From the NCBI GenBank assembly GCA_963693085.1, contig OY856413.1, positions 540,382,879-540,446,878 of the forward strand: 64,000 bases of DNA. Reading direction: 5' to 3'. The stretch comes from Alisma plantago-aquatica. Its lineage: Eukaryota; Streptophyta; Magnoliopsida; Alismatales; Alismataceae. The position numbers and the translations under genes were made by a program. The notes beneath the pieces were generated by a model. The model saw only the letters and a program-made list of their open reading frames with translations. It was not told where the DNA came from and made no database searches. Positions 22,230 through 33,490 of the stretch are shown here, in pieces; within the stretch, counting starts at the first letter, position 1; each line of letters starts with the position of its first letter.

Positions 22230-23520
22230 CAAATAGGACAAACCAAACAAGATTAACTTTCAAACTTGGTTTAGGACTTTGAGAAATGTTCTCAATGAGA
22301 GAAAGCTATATGTCCTTGAAAGACCAAAGACAGAGGAACCCTCTCCAAATGCACCTAAGGATAAATGGATGCTTAATGGAATCATGCCAATGATGCCATC
22401 GACATTTGAATACCTAATGTTATGTTGTATGAACTTTGAGTTGCATGAAAACATAAATACATGGACATTCTCGAGATGGTAATGCATCTTAAGAATCATG
22501 TAAAGCAAATAAGATATGATATGAGTGCAAATTGACATAGGGAGTTGTAGTAGAATCCCATATGCTCAATATGATTGGACATATGAAATGACTGGGAATT
22601 CTCTTAGGTCAAGAGTTGACCATGAATATGATTATGCAAGTGTTCCATGAATCATATTGTCAGCTTATCTAATGCTTGGTGTGTTGATGCCAAAGAAAGG
22701 AAGAAAATGGACAAATCCATGATGATGATCAGCAGAAGTGAGTCCTAGGGTAAAGGCAAGCCCAAGAAGTGTTCTGAGGCTAAGCTAAACTTCATTTTTT
22801 CTACACTCAATATATGGAGAAGGGTAAGTATAAAAGGAATCTATTCTTTTCACTTAAAGGGTTAAGTGCCACCATTTTCACTTGTCTGGGCACTGGAAAG
22901 GAATTATCCTCTTCATAGAGGATCTGCAAAAGAAGATAGAGATAGAAATTTCTACTTCCAAATCGGAGAAGAAATAAACTAGAATCGTGTAGAGCAAGAG
23001 TTGCTTCCACTACAGTTGAGAGTTGTCATTCAAGGGAACATGATAGAATTAGTGAATTGCTATTATGTACTTGTCATTAATGAAAAATATCATATGCCCT
23101 GAATGAGAAGGACATTATGTTTTATTTTAAAAGGAATGATCTTTTATGGCAATGTCATGTGTCTCATAAACTATACTTGATAGTTATAGAGACAAATGTG
23201 TATGACACATATAATGAATGACTTGATGACTCAAACAATGTGTACCTATAGCATTGTCATCTAATACATATAAATGAGAAATGCACTTCTATATTCCAAA
23301 ATGGTGTTGGTCTAGATTCTTTTGGTTATTGAACCAATAGAGACATGCAAGTCTTATTCATTGAGCAATATGACAAAATCATCTTCACTAGATGTAGTGG
23401 AAGAGTGACTATTCTATTAGGCATAGTACATACTGATGTACAACTAACCTCTTAGAATGAATGCTAAAGGTGGTTACTAGTACCTCACTATATTTACTTA
23501 TGTGATCAACATATATGGAA
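22230..23520 (+). pseudogene. Decayed Copia gag and integrase region
   Basis: A gag block at 22279-22482 (MRNVLNERKLYVLERPKTEE .. NAPKDKW .. MLCCMNFELHE) matches the UBN2-type Copia gag pattern. A Lys-rich segment (KGKPKKCSEAK) follows near 22760. At 23130-23520 the GAG_pre-integrase/integrase region is readable with errors: WQCHVSHK, HINEKRTSIFQNGVGLDSFGY, LLGIVHTDV. Stops and frameshifts are many and no reverse transcriptase follows. An ancient relic in the same orientation as its LTR at 18.7-20.84 kb. Confidence 0.65.
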
Positions 23521-24580
23521 AATAGTATTTAATGTTATATAATGGATGCAAGGAGAAGAGGAGAAGTCATTTTCATTACACATATTTCCAATAAATAAGG
23601 AAAAGATATTAACTCCTCACTCGCAACTCCATCAACTAGAGAGAGGATCATTAATTGAATCTATAAAGAAAGAATGATAAATTAAATTAAGAAAGAATTG
23701 ATTTATAAATGATAAAGTTATCAAGATAAATGGTTTCAACACCACTACCTACATATGTATTTTTTCATATAGCATAACTCTTTCGTATGTTGAGGCCAAC
23801 AAAATTCTACCTTTTGGAATACACAATCTCACAAAGATAGATATCCACATACACTCGAGGTGTTGTTACCTACAATTCTCAAATCCATTACCTAGAGAAT
23901 ATTCTCCCATTGTTGTATTCGAGATTCATCTATGATTAACTGATACTATAACCTTAGGTTTCAATTTCTATACACCTAAGATTGCAATGAACATACAAGA
24001 TGAATAGCTAATTCATTAAACTTGCATTAAATAGTTGATAAAAAATATAATAGTTCAAACAAGTAGTGGTTCACAATGTAAGATTACACATATAAAAAGT
24101 GGGGCTAGTCCCCATAGCCTAGTAAGATGAACTACTCTCTACACATATTTAGGATACAAAATAAAATTGAGAAGAAGAAGATCATGAAGAAGATAATGAT
24201 GTAGAAGAGAAGTTGTGTGGTTTACAAAACCCCCCTCCAAAAAACAAATGTAATCTCTAGTCACATCCTTCTGCAGAGCACATCACCATGTCAAGATGAA
24301 AAATTTCCCTCTAACTCTCCCCATGATAGATAGAGCTTAGGATAAGGTTTTTATGAAATGAGATGTCTTCTCAGGATGTCCCTTTGGAACTTTAATAGCA
24401 TACCCCAAGATTTCAAACTCATCTAACATAATCCAACAACTCTAAGAAATTTGTTGCTGATTTGTGAATCTGGCAAAAATGAGTGACTTAAGGACATGTC
24501 CTTTAGCTGAAAGTGGTCAACAGATATACTCATTATGTAGATAATTGAATTATACATCCCATCCATCACAATCATCCTTG
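23521..24580. other. No gene seen
   Basis: AT-rich degraded sequence between the Copia integrase relic and the Sirevirus-like insertion. Nothing identified. Confidence 0.35.
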
Positions 24581-24585
24581 TTAAG

Positions 24586-26036
24586 TGAAAAACACTAGAG
24601 GGGGGTGAATAGAGTTTTTATAATTATTTTAACAATAATTTAACTCAAGCAACCAACCATAAGAATATTGGACAAGGGGACAAGGATTTAGAGTGGTTCC
24701 TACCTTAGCAAATACTAAGGTAGTCAGTCCACTACTCGGTTGCTTACCCAACTGGGATTTGGAAAGAATTTAATTTTATTACCTCGCAAGGACTTTACAT
24801 AAAATTACAATTCTCTCCCTAAACCCTTCAAGCAGCCTTCACCTTGAAGTAATTGCACCACCTTGAAGCAGCCTTCACCTAGAAGTAATTGCACCAACTT
24901 TGAAGCAGCCTTCCTTCTGAAGTAGCTTCCCGTTGCAATAGCCTTCTTGAAGTAGCTTCCCGTTGCAATAGCCTTCTTAAAGTAGCTTGAAGTCCACCTT
25001 CTCCTCCGAGAAGAACCTTCTCCAATCCGCAGCCTCCAACCCTAGGAGTAGCAAGGAGAATACAAAGAATAAAAAGAACAAGAAGGAAAATAGAAAGTAC
25101 AACTTATCCTTTGAAGCATAAGGCTTGATTTGCCTATATCAAATGTATTGATCTCCTAACCAATGAGTGTAGAACTGTAAGTGCTGTGGAAAGGAGATGC
25201 TAGCCTATAGGACACGAAATAGGAGCAATGTGAATGAATAGCCAATGTTGGAATTGCTCTATTGCTCAAAACAGATTGCCAATGAGTATTCAATCTCAAG
25301 TGTAGCACAAGTGTAGCTTAGGTGTGTTTTGGTGTCCTAAGGAATGTCCTATTTATAGGAATGACCTACAAGTGCTTAAGGACGTTCTAGACACTTTCTA
25401 GGGGGTTCTAAGTGCTTAACTAGCCGTTAGGTACAAGTTAGTTGCTTTAGCAACGGCTAGTTAATTAATTCTGCAGTTGCTGTCAGAGTCCATCTCGGTC
25501 GAGGAATTGTCGACCGAGACACCTACTCGGTCGAAGTTTTGTCGACCGACAGGCTCTCTGGATCAAGTGTTAGCAATGTTCATCTCCAACTGCCAACTAC
25601 TTTCTCAGTTGTGTCTAACGGCTACTTGGGTCATTCTCGGTCGAGAAGTTTGTCGACCGAGAGTGTCTCGGTCGAGGATTTTGTCGACCGAGATTGACCC
25701 TGTTTCAATGTTTCATTTTAAGGCATTAAGTGTGTGTAAGAGTGTGCATAGGTGACACTGTTGGAGGGGATGACCTATCTAAGTGTAGTGATTGGCTAGG
25801 GAAGATCTAACGCTTGATTTACATGATGTCTAAGTACTTGTACATTATATACTCGTACAAGTTTACAACTGATTACATTTCATGAAATTTACAAGCATTC
25901 AAGCATATAGATTCCCTAGAACTTTGTCATCCACCTTATTCCTGCAACACTCAAGTAGCACGTTAGATCGACAAGAATGAAATGTTTGTCATCATCGAAA
26001 CAAAGGGATTTATCATAATGTCAATTTAGCCAACAA
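24586..26036 (-). repeat. 3' LTR of the Sirevirus-like element
   Basis: 1451 bp, TG..CA ends on the minus strand. Contains a TATA box at 25347-25360 and four hairpin palindromes at 25494-25693, upstream of it in the transcribed direction. Confidence 0.95.
25494..25693. repeat. Four CGGTCGA/TCGACCG hairpins in the 3' LTR
   Basis: Palindromes at 25494-25518, 25527-25549, 25635-25662 and 25666-25693. Each has arms of 8-10 bp (core TCGGTCGA and TCGACCGA) and a loop of 7-8 bases. Confidence 0.92.
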
Positions 26037-27794
26037 TCTCCCCCTTTTTGAAGATGACAAACATTTCCTAAATATGAAATAAGGAAATATAAAGCATGTG
26101 AGTTTCATACCTGAGGATTACCTTTTGTAGCCATTCTTGTTTTGTAAGTGAGTGTTGGCTAAGATGTTATGAAACTCATTGACTCATTTATATTTTTGAT
26201 TTTATATTCTTTCTCCCCCTTTGTCATTACAAAAAGATATCCAAGTTGAATATTTATATTTCTTCTCCCCCTTAATTTTATACTATGCTCCCCCTTAGAT
26301 AGATATTCTATTAGGAACATGGATTTAATATCATTTTTGTCTAATTTAGCCATAATTTGTTTCTCAATCATTTGCAAAGGATGTTAAGCCTTGAAATGAT
26401 ATGAGATCCTGTTAGGTTCATGGCATATGTATTGATTTCTCACCCATTTTACAAGGGATGTTAAACCCTGAAAATGAAATGAGAATCCTTTAATCTTTCA
26501 GTACATAAAGATGTCTCTAACCAAATGGACGGGATGTTAAGCCCTGATTTGTTTAGAGAATTCCTTTAAGAACAGGATATATCATTTTATGAAATTTGTA
26601 TATTTCTTCATAACCAAGAGTCAAAATACTAAGGTCATAACTAGCTTCAAATGACGTTTACAATGTTTTTGTAAGCTTCTTAATCAAATAATCAAATTTG
26701 TTTTATGAGCTCCCCCTTAATCTTACAATTAAAGCAATTTAAAGCTTCTAAGGTCACATATGATTTTAAATTTTGATTTTGACTTTTATCAAAAGTATAC
26801 TAAGATTAAGTACAATAAAATGATGTTCAAATAAGCATTTTGTCAAAGCTTATTTTAGGTCGACCTTGACTTCGACCATAGCGCCCCTTGGTCAAATTTC
26901 ATTTCAACCAAGAGGCAATTTTGCAGATTTCCAAATTGAACACTCATATATGAAGTATAATATCTGCATGTAATTTGATTAGATATCAATTTGAAGCATT
27001 TTGAATGATACTCAATATGAAAACATTTGTCCTTGATTTTCCTAGAATATTTATATAAACTTTGCTATAGGTACATGAATATCAAATTCCATTTCTTCTT
27101 GTACCCTCATAAGATTCTTAAAAATGAAAACACGATTAATATCTCAAGTCTTTAAAGATACCAATTGAGATTTTTTTTATCTTATGTGTTGCAAGCATTA
27201 AAAAAACATATCACCAACAAATCATTTTGCTTGCCTATGTATCATCAAGGATCCATGCATACAATTATCATTATCTATTCGTGCTAACACAGCATCATCA
27301 TGATGAAAATGATAATTCCATGATTGTAATCACATGACTTCTATATGGGTAGACCAGAAAATACTTTAGGAAAAATCATGTGAATAATGATAAAACAGAA
27401 ATTTCCTTTTTATTAAGCTAAGCATAATTTCAGTTTTAACTTAAATCATTTAGAGAATAAACCAAATTAATCTCATATAAGTTTTCAGGGATGATTTCCA
27501 AAATATATACAGTCATTAATCACAAATAGATAGCAATTTGATCAATTACAAAAAGAATTCAGCAATTTTACAGCAGACTGGAAATCAGTGACATGCTCGG
27601 TCGACAATTTCGCGACCGAGGTTCACTCGGTCGACAAATTCGCGACCGACAAAGTTTCTGGAATGTTTTCAGAACTGTTAATTTATTCCAAGCAAAATAA
27701 TATTATGCAAGTTAGAGCTCGATTGTGTTGAGATATGACATTTGTATATCAAGAATCAGTTTAGGTCAATTCTCAACTAGTTAATTTTAAGCTA
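26037..27794 (-). other. Sirevirus 3' non-coding region with several polypurine tracts
   Basis: About 1.76 kb where pol should be; no pol residues visible. On the minus strand, AAGGGGGAG-type tracts occur at about 26038-26048, 26212-26222, 26263-26273, 26288-26298 and 26709-26719. Two more GGTCG hairpins lie at 27596-27620 and 27627-27649. Confidence 0.75.
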
Positions 27795-29480
27795 CTAAGT
27801 TTTAGGAATCCAAGCTAAATCATCATTCTTTTTCTTATATGGGCATGAAAATGAATAATGTCCAAGACGCATGCAATAATGACAACTAATAGAGTCAACT
27901 TCATTTCTCTTTCTAGGAATTGTGTTCCTAGGTACAAACATAATCTTAGTCTTGGATGCTTTAACTCTTTTGGGTTTATTTCTCCTTGGATCATATCCTA
28001 ATCCTTTTCTTCCATTATAACTAGAGGAAATTTTCAGAATATTTTCAAGCATGTCATTTCCTCTTAACTCATTTACATTTCTTTGTAACTTAGCAATATC
28101 ATCCATCTTCTTGTTTATATCTTTCTTTGCTTGATCTAAATCAGATACTAGAGAGTTTCTTTCTTTGACAACCTCATCATAATCTAAATGTGAACATAGA
28201 ATAGGTTGTTTCTGAAGATCATTCACTTGAGTTTGCAAGTTTAACTTTCCTAAGGAAAGAAGATTGCAATTAGCTTCTACCGATTTTAACTTAAGATCAT
28301 GATCTTCATTTTCCTTTTTGAGATTTTCATTCTCAGATACAAGAGCAAGAAGTTTAACATTTAAATCATCATTTACTTTATTTGATTTCTTAAGTTTCTT
28401 CTTGCACTCAATATATTTCTCATGAGTATCTTGAAGACTAGCAATTAGATCTTCTTTTGGTAGATCATAAAGACTTACCTCTTCTTCGTCTTCATTTGTT
28501 GTAGCAATGAGGCATTCTACTTCTTCTTTTCCATCATCACTATCATCACTTGAATCATCCCATGTAGCTTTATATGCTCTTTCTTTCTTTTTGTGAGATG
28601 ATTTCTTCCCTTTCTTGAGTTTTGGACAATCACCTTTTATGTGTCCCTTTTTGCCACATTCAAAGCACCTGGAAGAAGAAACACTAGAAGTTTTATTAGC
28701 TTTAAAACTTTTATATTGCTTACCATTTACAATGAGGGTTTCTTCTTCACTATCATCTTCACTTGTGTCATGAGTGTCCTTGGTTGATGCTTTGAATGCA
28801 ATGTCCTTCTTTTTGCCTTGTTGACGTTCACGTTCTCTTCTTTCTTCCTCTTCTAAAGTTGCCTCATGAGCTTCTAGATTGCCAATGAGTTGCTCCATTT
28901 TCAGCTTAGTGAGATCATTAGCTTCTTCAATGGCTGTCACCTTGGGTTTGTATTTGGGAGGAAGTGATCGAAGTACCTTTGATACCTGGTCTTCTTCAAG
29001 AACGGTTTTTCCTAAGGCATTTAAACCATTAACAATAGAAGAGAATTTTGCAAACATTTCACTAATGGATTCATTTGGATCCATACGAAAGTGTTCAAAC
29101 TTCTGTTTAAGCATACTAATCTTAGAATTCTTAACTTGAACTGTACCTTCATAAGTTATGGACAGTCTATGCCAAATGTCATAGGCTGTGTCACAATTTG
29201 ATATTCTATTAAATTCTCCTACTGAAATTGAACAATATAAAATGCTTACAGCTTTGGCATTCATTTGAGCCAACTTTACCGTATTTGCATCCCATTCTGC
29301 ATATTGCGTTTGAGGAAGCTCATATGGAGTTGACACCATCCTCCATAAGTCCCAACCGATGCCTTGGAAGTAGAACTACATCCTTCTCTTCCAATATGTG
29401 TAGTTTGTTCCATCAAACGCTGGAGGCCTAGCAACAAATGTCCCTTCAAGGTTAAGGTTGTTGAGCACCCCGTCACCCAT
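27795..29480 (-). pseudogene. gag: Sirevirus-type gag with one in-frame stop
   Basis: Structural capsid protein of a Copia retrotransposon, forming particles that package element RNA. The natural start is probably the ATG at 29480, only 33 bases from the primer-binding site. Codon 35 is TAG (29376-29378), after which a 514-residue frame is open from the ATG at 29339 to 27795. It shows a UBN2-type gag domain (YDIWHRLSITYEGT, LRSLPPKYKPKVTAIEE), an acidic and basic linker, a first CCHC knuckle CFECGKKGHIKGDC at about 223-236, a long coiled coil (about 290-430) and a second knuckle CHYCMRLGHYSFSC near 485. The knuckle, coiled coil and second knuckle arrangement is typical of Sireviruses. The stop may be a recent mutation or may be read through. 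An internal start would remove the first 47 residues. Confidence 0.88.
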
Positions 29481-29513
29481 TCTTCAAGACCTTGTTAGGG
29501 TTCCTTGAAGCCT

Positions 29514-29525
29514 GCTCTGATACCA
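29514..29525 (-). other. Primer-binding site of the Sirevirus-like element
   Basis: The minus strand reads TGGTATCAGAGC, an exact complement of the initiator-Met tRNA 3' end, two bases from the LTR. Confidence 0.95.
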
Positions 29526-29527
29526 AT

Positions 29528-30978
29528 TGAAAAACATTAGAGGGGGGGTGAATAGAGTTTTTATAATTATTTTAACAATAATTTAACTCAAGCAACCAAC
29601 CACAAGAATATTGGACAAGGGGACAAGGATTTAGAGTGGTTCCTACCTTAGCAAATACTAAGGTAGTCAGTCCACTACCCGGTTGCTTACCCAACCGAGA
29701 TTTGGAAAGAATTTAATTTTATTACCTCGCAAGGACTTTACATAAAATTACAATTCTCTCCCTAAACCCTTCAAGCAGCCTTCACCTTGAAGTAATTGCA
29801 CCACCTTGAAGCAGCCTTCACCTAGAAGTAATTGCACCAACTTTGAAGCAGCCTTCCTTCTGAAGTAGATTCCCGTTGCAATAGCCTTCTTGAAGTAGCT
29901 TCCCATTGCAATAGCCTTCTTAAAGTAGCTTGAAGTCCACCTTCTCCTCCAAGAAGAACCTTCTCCAATCCGCAGCCTCCAACCCTAGGAGTAGCAAGGA
30001 GAATACAAAGAATAAAAAGAAAAAGAAGGAAAATAGAAAGTACAACTTATCCTTTGAAGCACAAGGATTGATTTGCCTATATCAAGCGTATTGATCTCCT
30101 AACCAATGAGTGTAGAAGTGTAAGTGCTGTGGAAAGGAGATGCTAGCCTATAGGACACGAAATAGGAGCAATGGGAATGAATAGCCAATGTTGGAATTGC
30201 TCTATTGCTCAAAACAGATTGCCAATGAGTATTCAATCTCAAGTGTAGCACAAGTGTAGCTTAGGTGTGTTTTGGTGTCCTAAGGCATGTCCTATTTATA
30301 GGAATGACCTACAAGTGCTTAAGGATGTTCTAGACACTTTCTAGGGGGTTCTAAGTGCTTAACTAGCCGTTCGGTACAAGTTAGTTGCTTTAGCAACGGC
30401 TAGTTAATTAATTCTGCAGTTGCTGTCAGAGTCCATCTCGGTCGAGGAATTGTCGACCGAGACACCTACTCGGTCGAAGTTTTGTCGACCGACAGGCTCT
30501 CTGGATCAAGTGTAAGTAACGTTCATCTCCAACTGCCAACTACTTTCTCAGTTGTGTCTAACGGCTACTTGGGTCATTCTCGGTCGAGAAGTTTGTCGAC
30601 CGAGAGTGTCTCGGTCGAGGATTTTGTCGACCGAGATTGACCTTATTTCAATGTTTCATTTTAAGGCATTAAGTGTGTGTAAGAGTGTGCATAGGTGTCA
30701 CTGTTGGAGGTGATGACCTATCTAAGTGCAGTGATTGGCTAGGGAAGATCTAACACTTGATTTACATGATGTCTAAGTACTTGTACATTATATACTTGTA
30801 CAAGTTTACAACTGATTACATTTCATGAAATTTACAAGCATTCAAGCATATAGATTCCCTAGAACTTTGTCATCCACCTTATTCCTGCAACACTCAAGTA
30901 ACACGTTAGATCGACAAGAATGAAATGTTTGTCATCATCGAAACTAAGGGATTTATCATAATGTCAATTTAGCCAACA
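29528..30978 (-). repeat. 5' LTR of the Sirevirus-like element
   Basis: 1451 bp. TATA box CCTATAAATAGG (minus strand, about 30290-30303). Four hairpins at 30437-30461, 30470-30492, 30578-30605 and 30609-30636 lie upstream of the TATA in U3. Confidence 0.95.
30290..30303 (-). promoter_or_regulatory. TATA box of the Sirevirus-like 5' LTR
   Basis: TCCTATAAATAGGA on the minus strand, conserved in the other LTR at 25347-25360. Confidence 0.7.
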
Positions 30979-30983
30979 TTAAG

Positions 30984-31389
30984 TACTTTTTATTGATTAG
31001 GAAATAAATTCGTTTTTTCTTAATAACATTATCGCTTAGGTTTAAACCTAAAGGTATACTATGGTAAGATAAGCCCACTTGTGGGTGGTGGTTATTGCAC
31101 ATTAGTTTAGAAAAAAACTTAGGGACTTTTATTCGTTTAATTTTCCTATGCAATAACATATAAAGCATCAATCAAGATTGACCTTTCAAAAGAATCCAAC
31201 AAAATGAATCGGTCATTCATACATGATATGCTGATGAAGATTGGGCTGCTGAACCTTATTATGTAAATAATTACAATTGGTGAGATCTAGACCCTTTGGG
31301 AAGGCATGTCACTTGAGGTCTTCAAATCATGTCAAAAATTAACTCAATGGGACTTGATGATCCCCGATGTCTTCATTCTCTATATAGAA
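30984..31389. other. Flank between the Sirevirus and the readable LINE
   Basis: AT-rich, no clear coding block; may be the decayed upstream part of the LINE. Confidence 0.3.
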
Positions 31390-33490
31390 AGACTCTAACA
31401 ATCAATTTCTTAATCAGTAAATTATTGGAAAGTGGAAGCCAATATCCCTCATCATGAATGGCTTCCATTCAACACACATCTATTTTGTTGGTGACCTACT
31501 ATTAATGTAAAAATTCTTAACCTCACAATATTGCTATATAATGAATCTACTTTAAAGCTTCTCATTAGTATCTCAGTAGATGATTTCCACAAACTCATCA
31601 TGATGCTACTTCTCTACCAACATGTCTTGTAATTAGAAGATAACCATTAGTAGAGCTCTAAATATTTAGGCCACTAAAGACCTGAGTATGTATCTATGCG
31701 TGCTAATAATCCACCATAGAGTGAACTCAACCACTCATGCAACAATATTAGACATATAAAAATGTTTATGAATTGTTTCACTAGTCGGAACCTATCCATT
31801 GCATAATGTGTCACCTCGCTAAATTAACACTACAAGATATTCCCTCGTATGCTATGTTGTCAACCAACCTTTCACCAAAACTCAGTGATAATATTAACTC
31901 ACACATCAAAAGGTTCATCTTATAGGGAAGCTAACGAGATAAGAAACTATCCTTAGTGTTTGGAAGATAATTTCCTCCAACATAATGTAGGAGGACTTGA
32001 TATTAAAGATGAACATATCTTTACTGTTGAAGAATGTCTAAGACTTCATAAATGACATGCACATTTTTTGGGTCAAAATTATGTGTGAAAAATGCATATG
32101 CAGTGGCTCCTTAATGAAAGGTACATGTTCATCTGTATGGACTTTCGTAAAAAGTATAGTCCATATATGAAAATGTAGTGCACCAAAACCATCAAAAATA
32201 GTAACTCCACTAATGTTTGGCTAGATTATGGCTATCCGGAAGGTCACTCTACTAAATTGACCATTTCTTGGTGACTCTAGAGGATCTTGGATATCTACAC
32301 ATCATCTCAACGACAAATCTAAATAGGAAGCAAGATTGGGGAACTATTTTCTTTGACATCCCCCTTCAGGTCTAGAATATAATTTCCCTTCTTCTATATC
32401 TATATTTAACTACCAAGTTAGATACTTGGGCTTTGTCGGGAGAACATAACAACAATCTATCAACCAGATCATCATATTTCTGGTTGTGTGTCTACATGTA
32501 GGAAATCTGGAAATCCAAGCTTCGAGAATGTGTAAAATGTTTTTATGTGGCTTCTAAAACACAAAGCACTCCTAACCAACTTGGGGTAAGAGTCTCCATC
32601 TTTGAGCAATTTGCGACAATGATGAGGACACTATTATCCATAGTCTCTATGACTACACATTGAGAAAACTAGTCTAGAAATACTTGCAAATCTAAAACTG
32701 CAGGGAAGGTATAAAGAAGGTGAATGTATCCTAATCATTCCTAAGTCTCCATAACACATAGAGACTATTCTATCATAGTCTACATTACTTGATGGCCCTT
32801 GTCGAGTAAGAAAAATGAGTATTTGCACTCGAGAAAAATTGTTCCAGTTTGAGAATTATGCACCTTCATCAACTAGTATTCCACATTAGTTCTCAATCTT
32901 CCAGGTGTAGAAATCATACTGATAATAAAAGGGCCCATTGATCAAATATCACAACTAATCCCCAGTTATTACTAGATCTACAACTATGTAAATGCATCCT
33001 ACAAGAACCACCCCAACAATGTTGCAATTTCCTTCGTTGCTATCTACATTCAAGGGACATGTATTGTTGGAAGTAACCATCTAGTCAATGCATCGCACCC
33101 TAAGAATTTGAAACACACATCTATCGCCTAGGATGCTACTTTGAGCAAACAATATACTTGGAGGAGCTGCATCATTCTATTTAAATGCAGTTAAGAAATC
33201 ACCATGCTTAATAAAAGACTTTTAGGAGATGGCATCATTGTGCCTTTTGACTCACATTTTAATTACCTATCTGCTAATATCGCATACCTATCTACTTCAT
33301 TCATACCAAGGCAATGCAATCAGGTTGTAAATTTCATAGCTAAATGTACAATAAAAAATCTTCGTACTTGGTCTTTTACTTCAACTAAGATTTTATGCCT
33401 TCCTTTTTACACCTACTTATGTATGTCTTATCTTTGTCATACGCATGAGAGCAAGATGAATAATGATAATATTTCTAGTTTTTGATAAAC
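31390..33490 (+). pseudogene. Decayed L1-like LINE (reverse transcriptase C-terminus, zf-RVT, RNase H)
   Basis: Plus-strand relic readable only across frameshifts and stops. NGFHSTHIYFVGDLLL near 31450-31510 corresponds to the LINE reverse transcriptase catalytic region, with the usual ADD replaced by VGD. RFIL.GS.RDKKLSLVFG near 31900-31965 and VGGLDIK near 31990 match the post-RT FIW..KKLSLVSW..GGLGIK pattern. VWLDYGYPEG near 32215-32245 and MFLCGF..CDNDEDTIIHSLYD near 32540-32650 match the zf-RVT domain. FIPRQCNQVVNFIAK near 33300-33345 resembles the end of an RNase H domain. No poly(A) tail or target-site duplication was seen. Dead. Confidence 0.68.

Larger units (their letters stand above)
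24586..30978 (-). mobile_element. Sirevirus-like Copia LTR retrotransposon, gag only
   Basis: Minus-strand element with target-site duplication TTAAG (24581-24585 and 30979-30983). Two LTRs of equal length (1451 bp) differ at only about 30-35 positions by eye (about 98% identity), so it is the youngest large insertion here. The primer-binding site is a perfect initiator-Met complement (29514-29525), and a polypurine tract AAAAGGGGGAGAT touches the 3' LTR. Sirevirus features are the gag with two zinc knuckles and a coiled coil, repeated palindromes upstream of the LTR TATA box, and several polypurine-like tracts before the 3' LTR. No protease, integrase, reverse transcriptase or RNase H is present between gag and the 3' LTR, so it needs pol from a relative. 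Confidence 0.93.

Noticed and set aside
29514..29525. Initiator-Met tRNA-like matches, also at 42494 and 48828, as possible tRNA genes
   Set aside because: Only the 12-base primer-binding complement is present, each next to an LTR; no cloverleaf.
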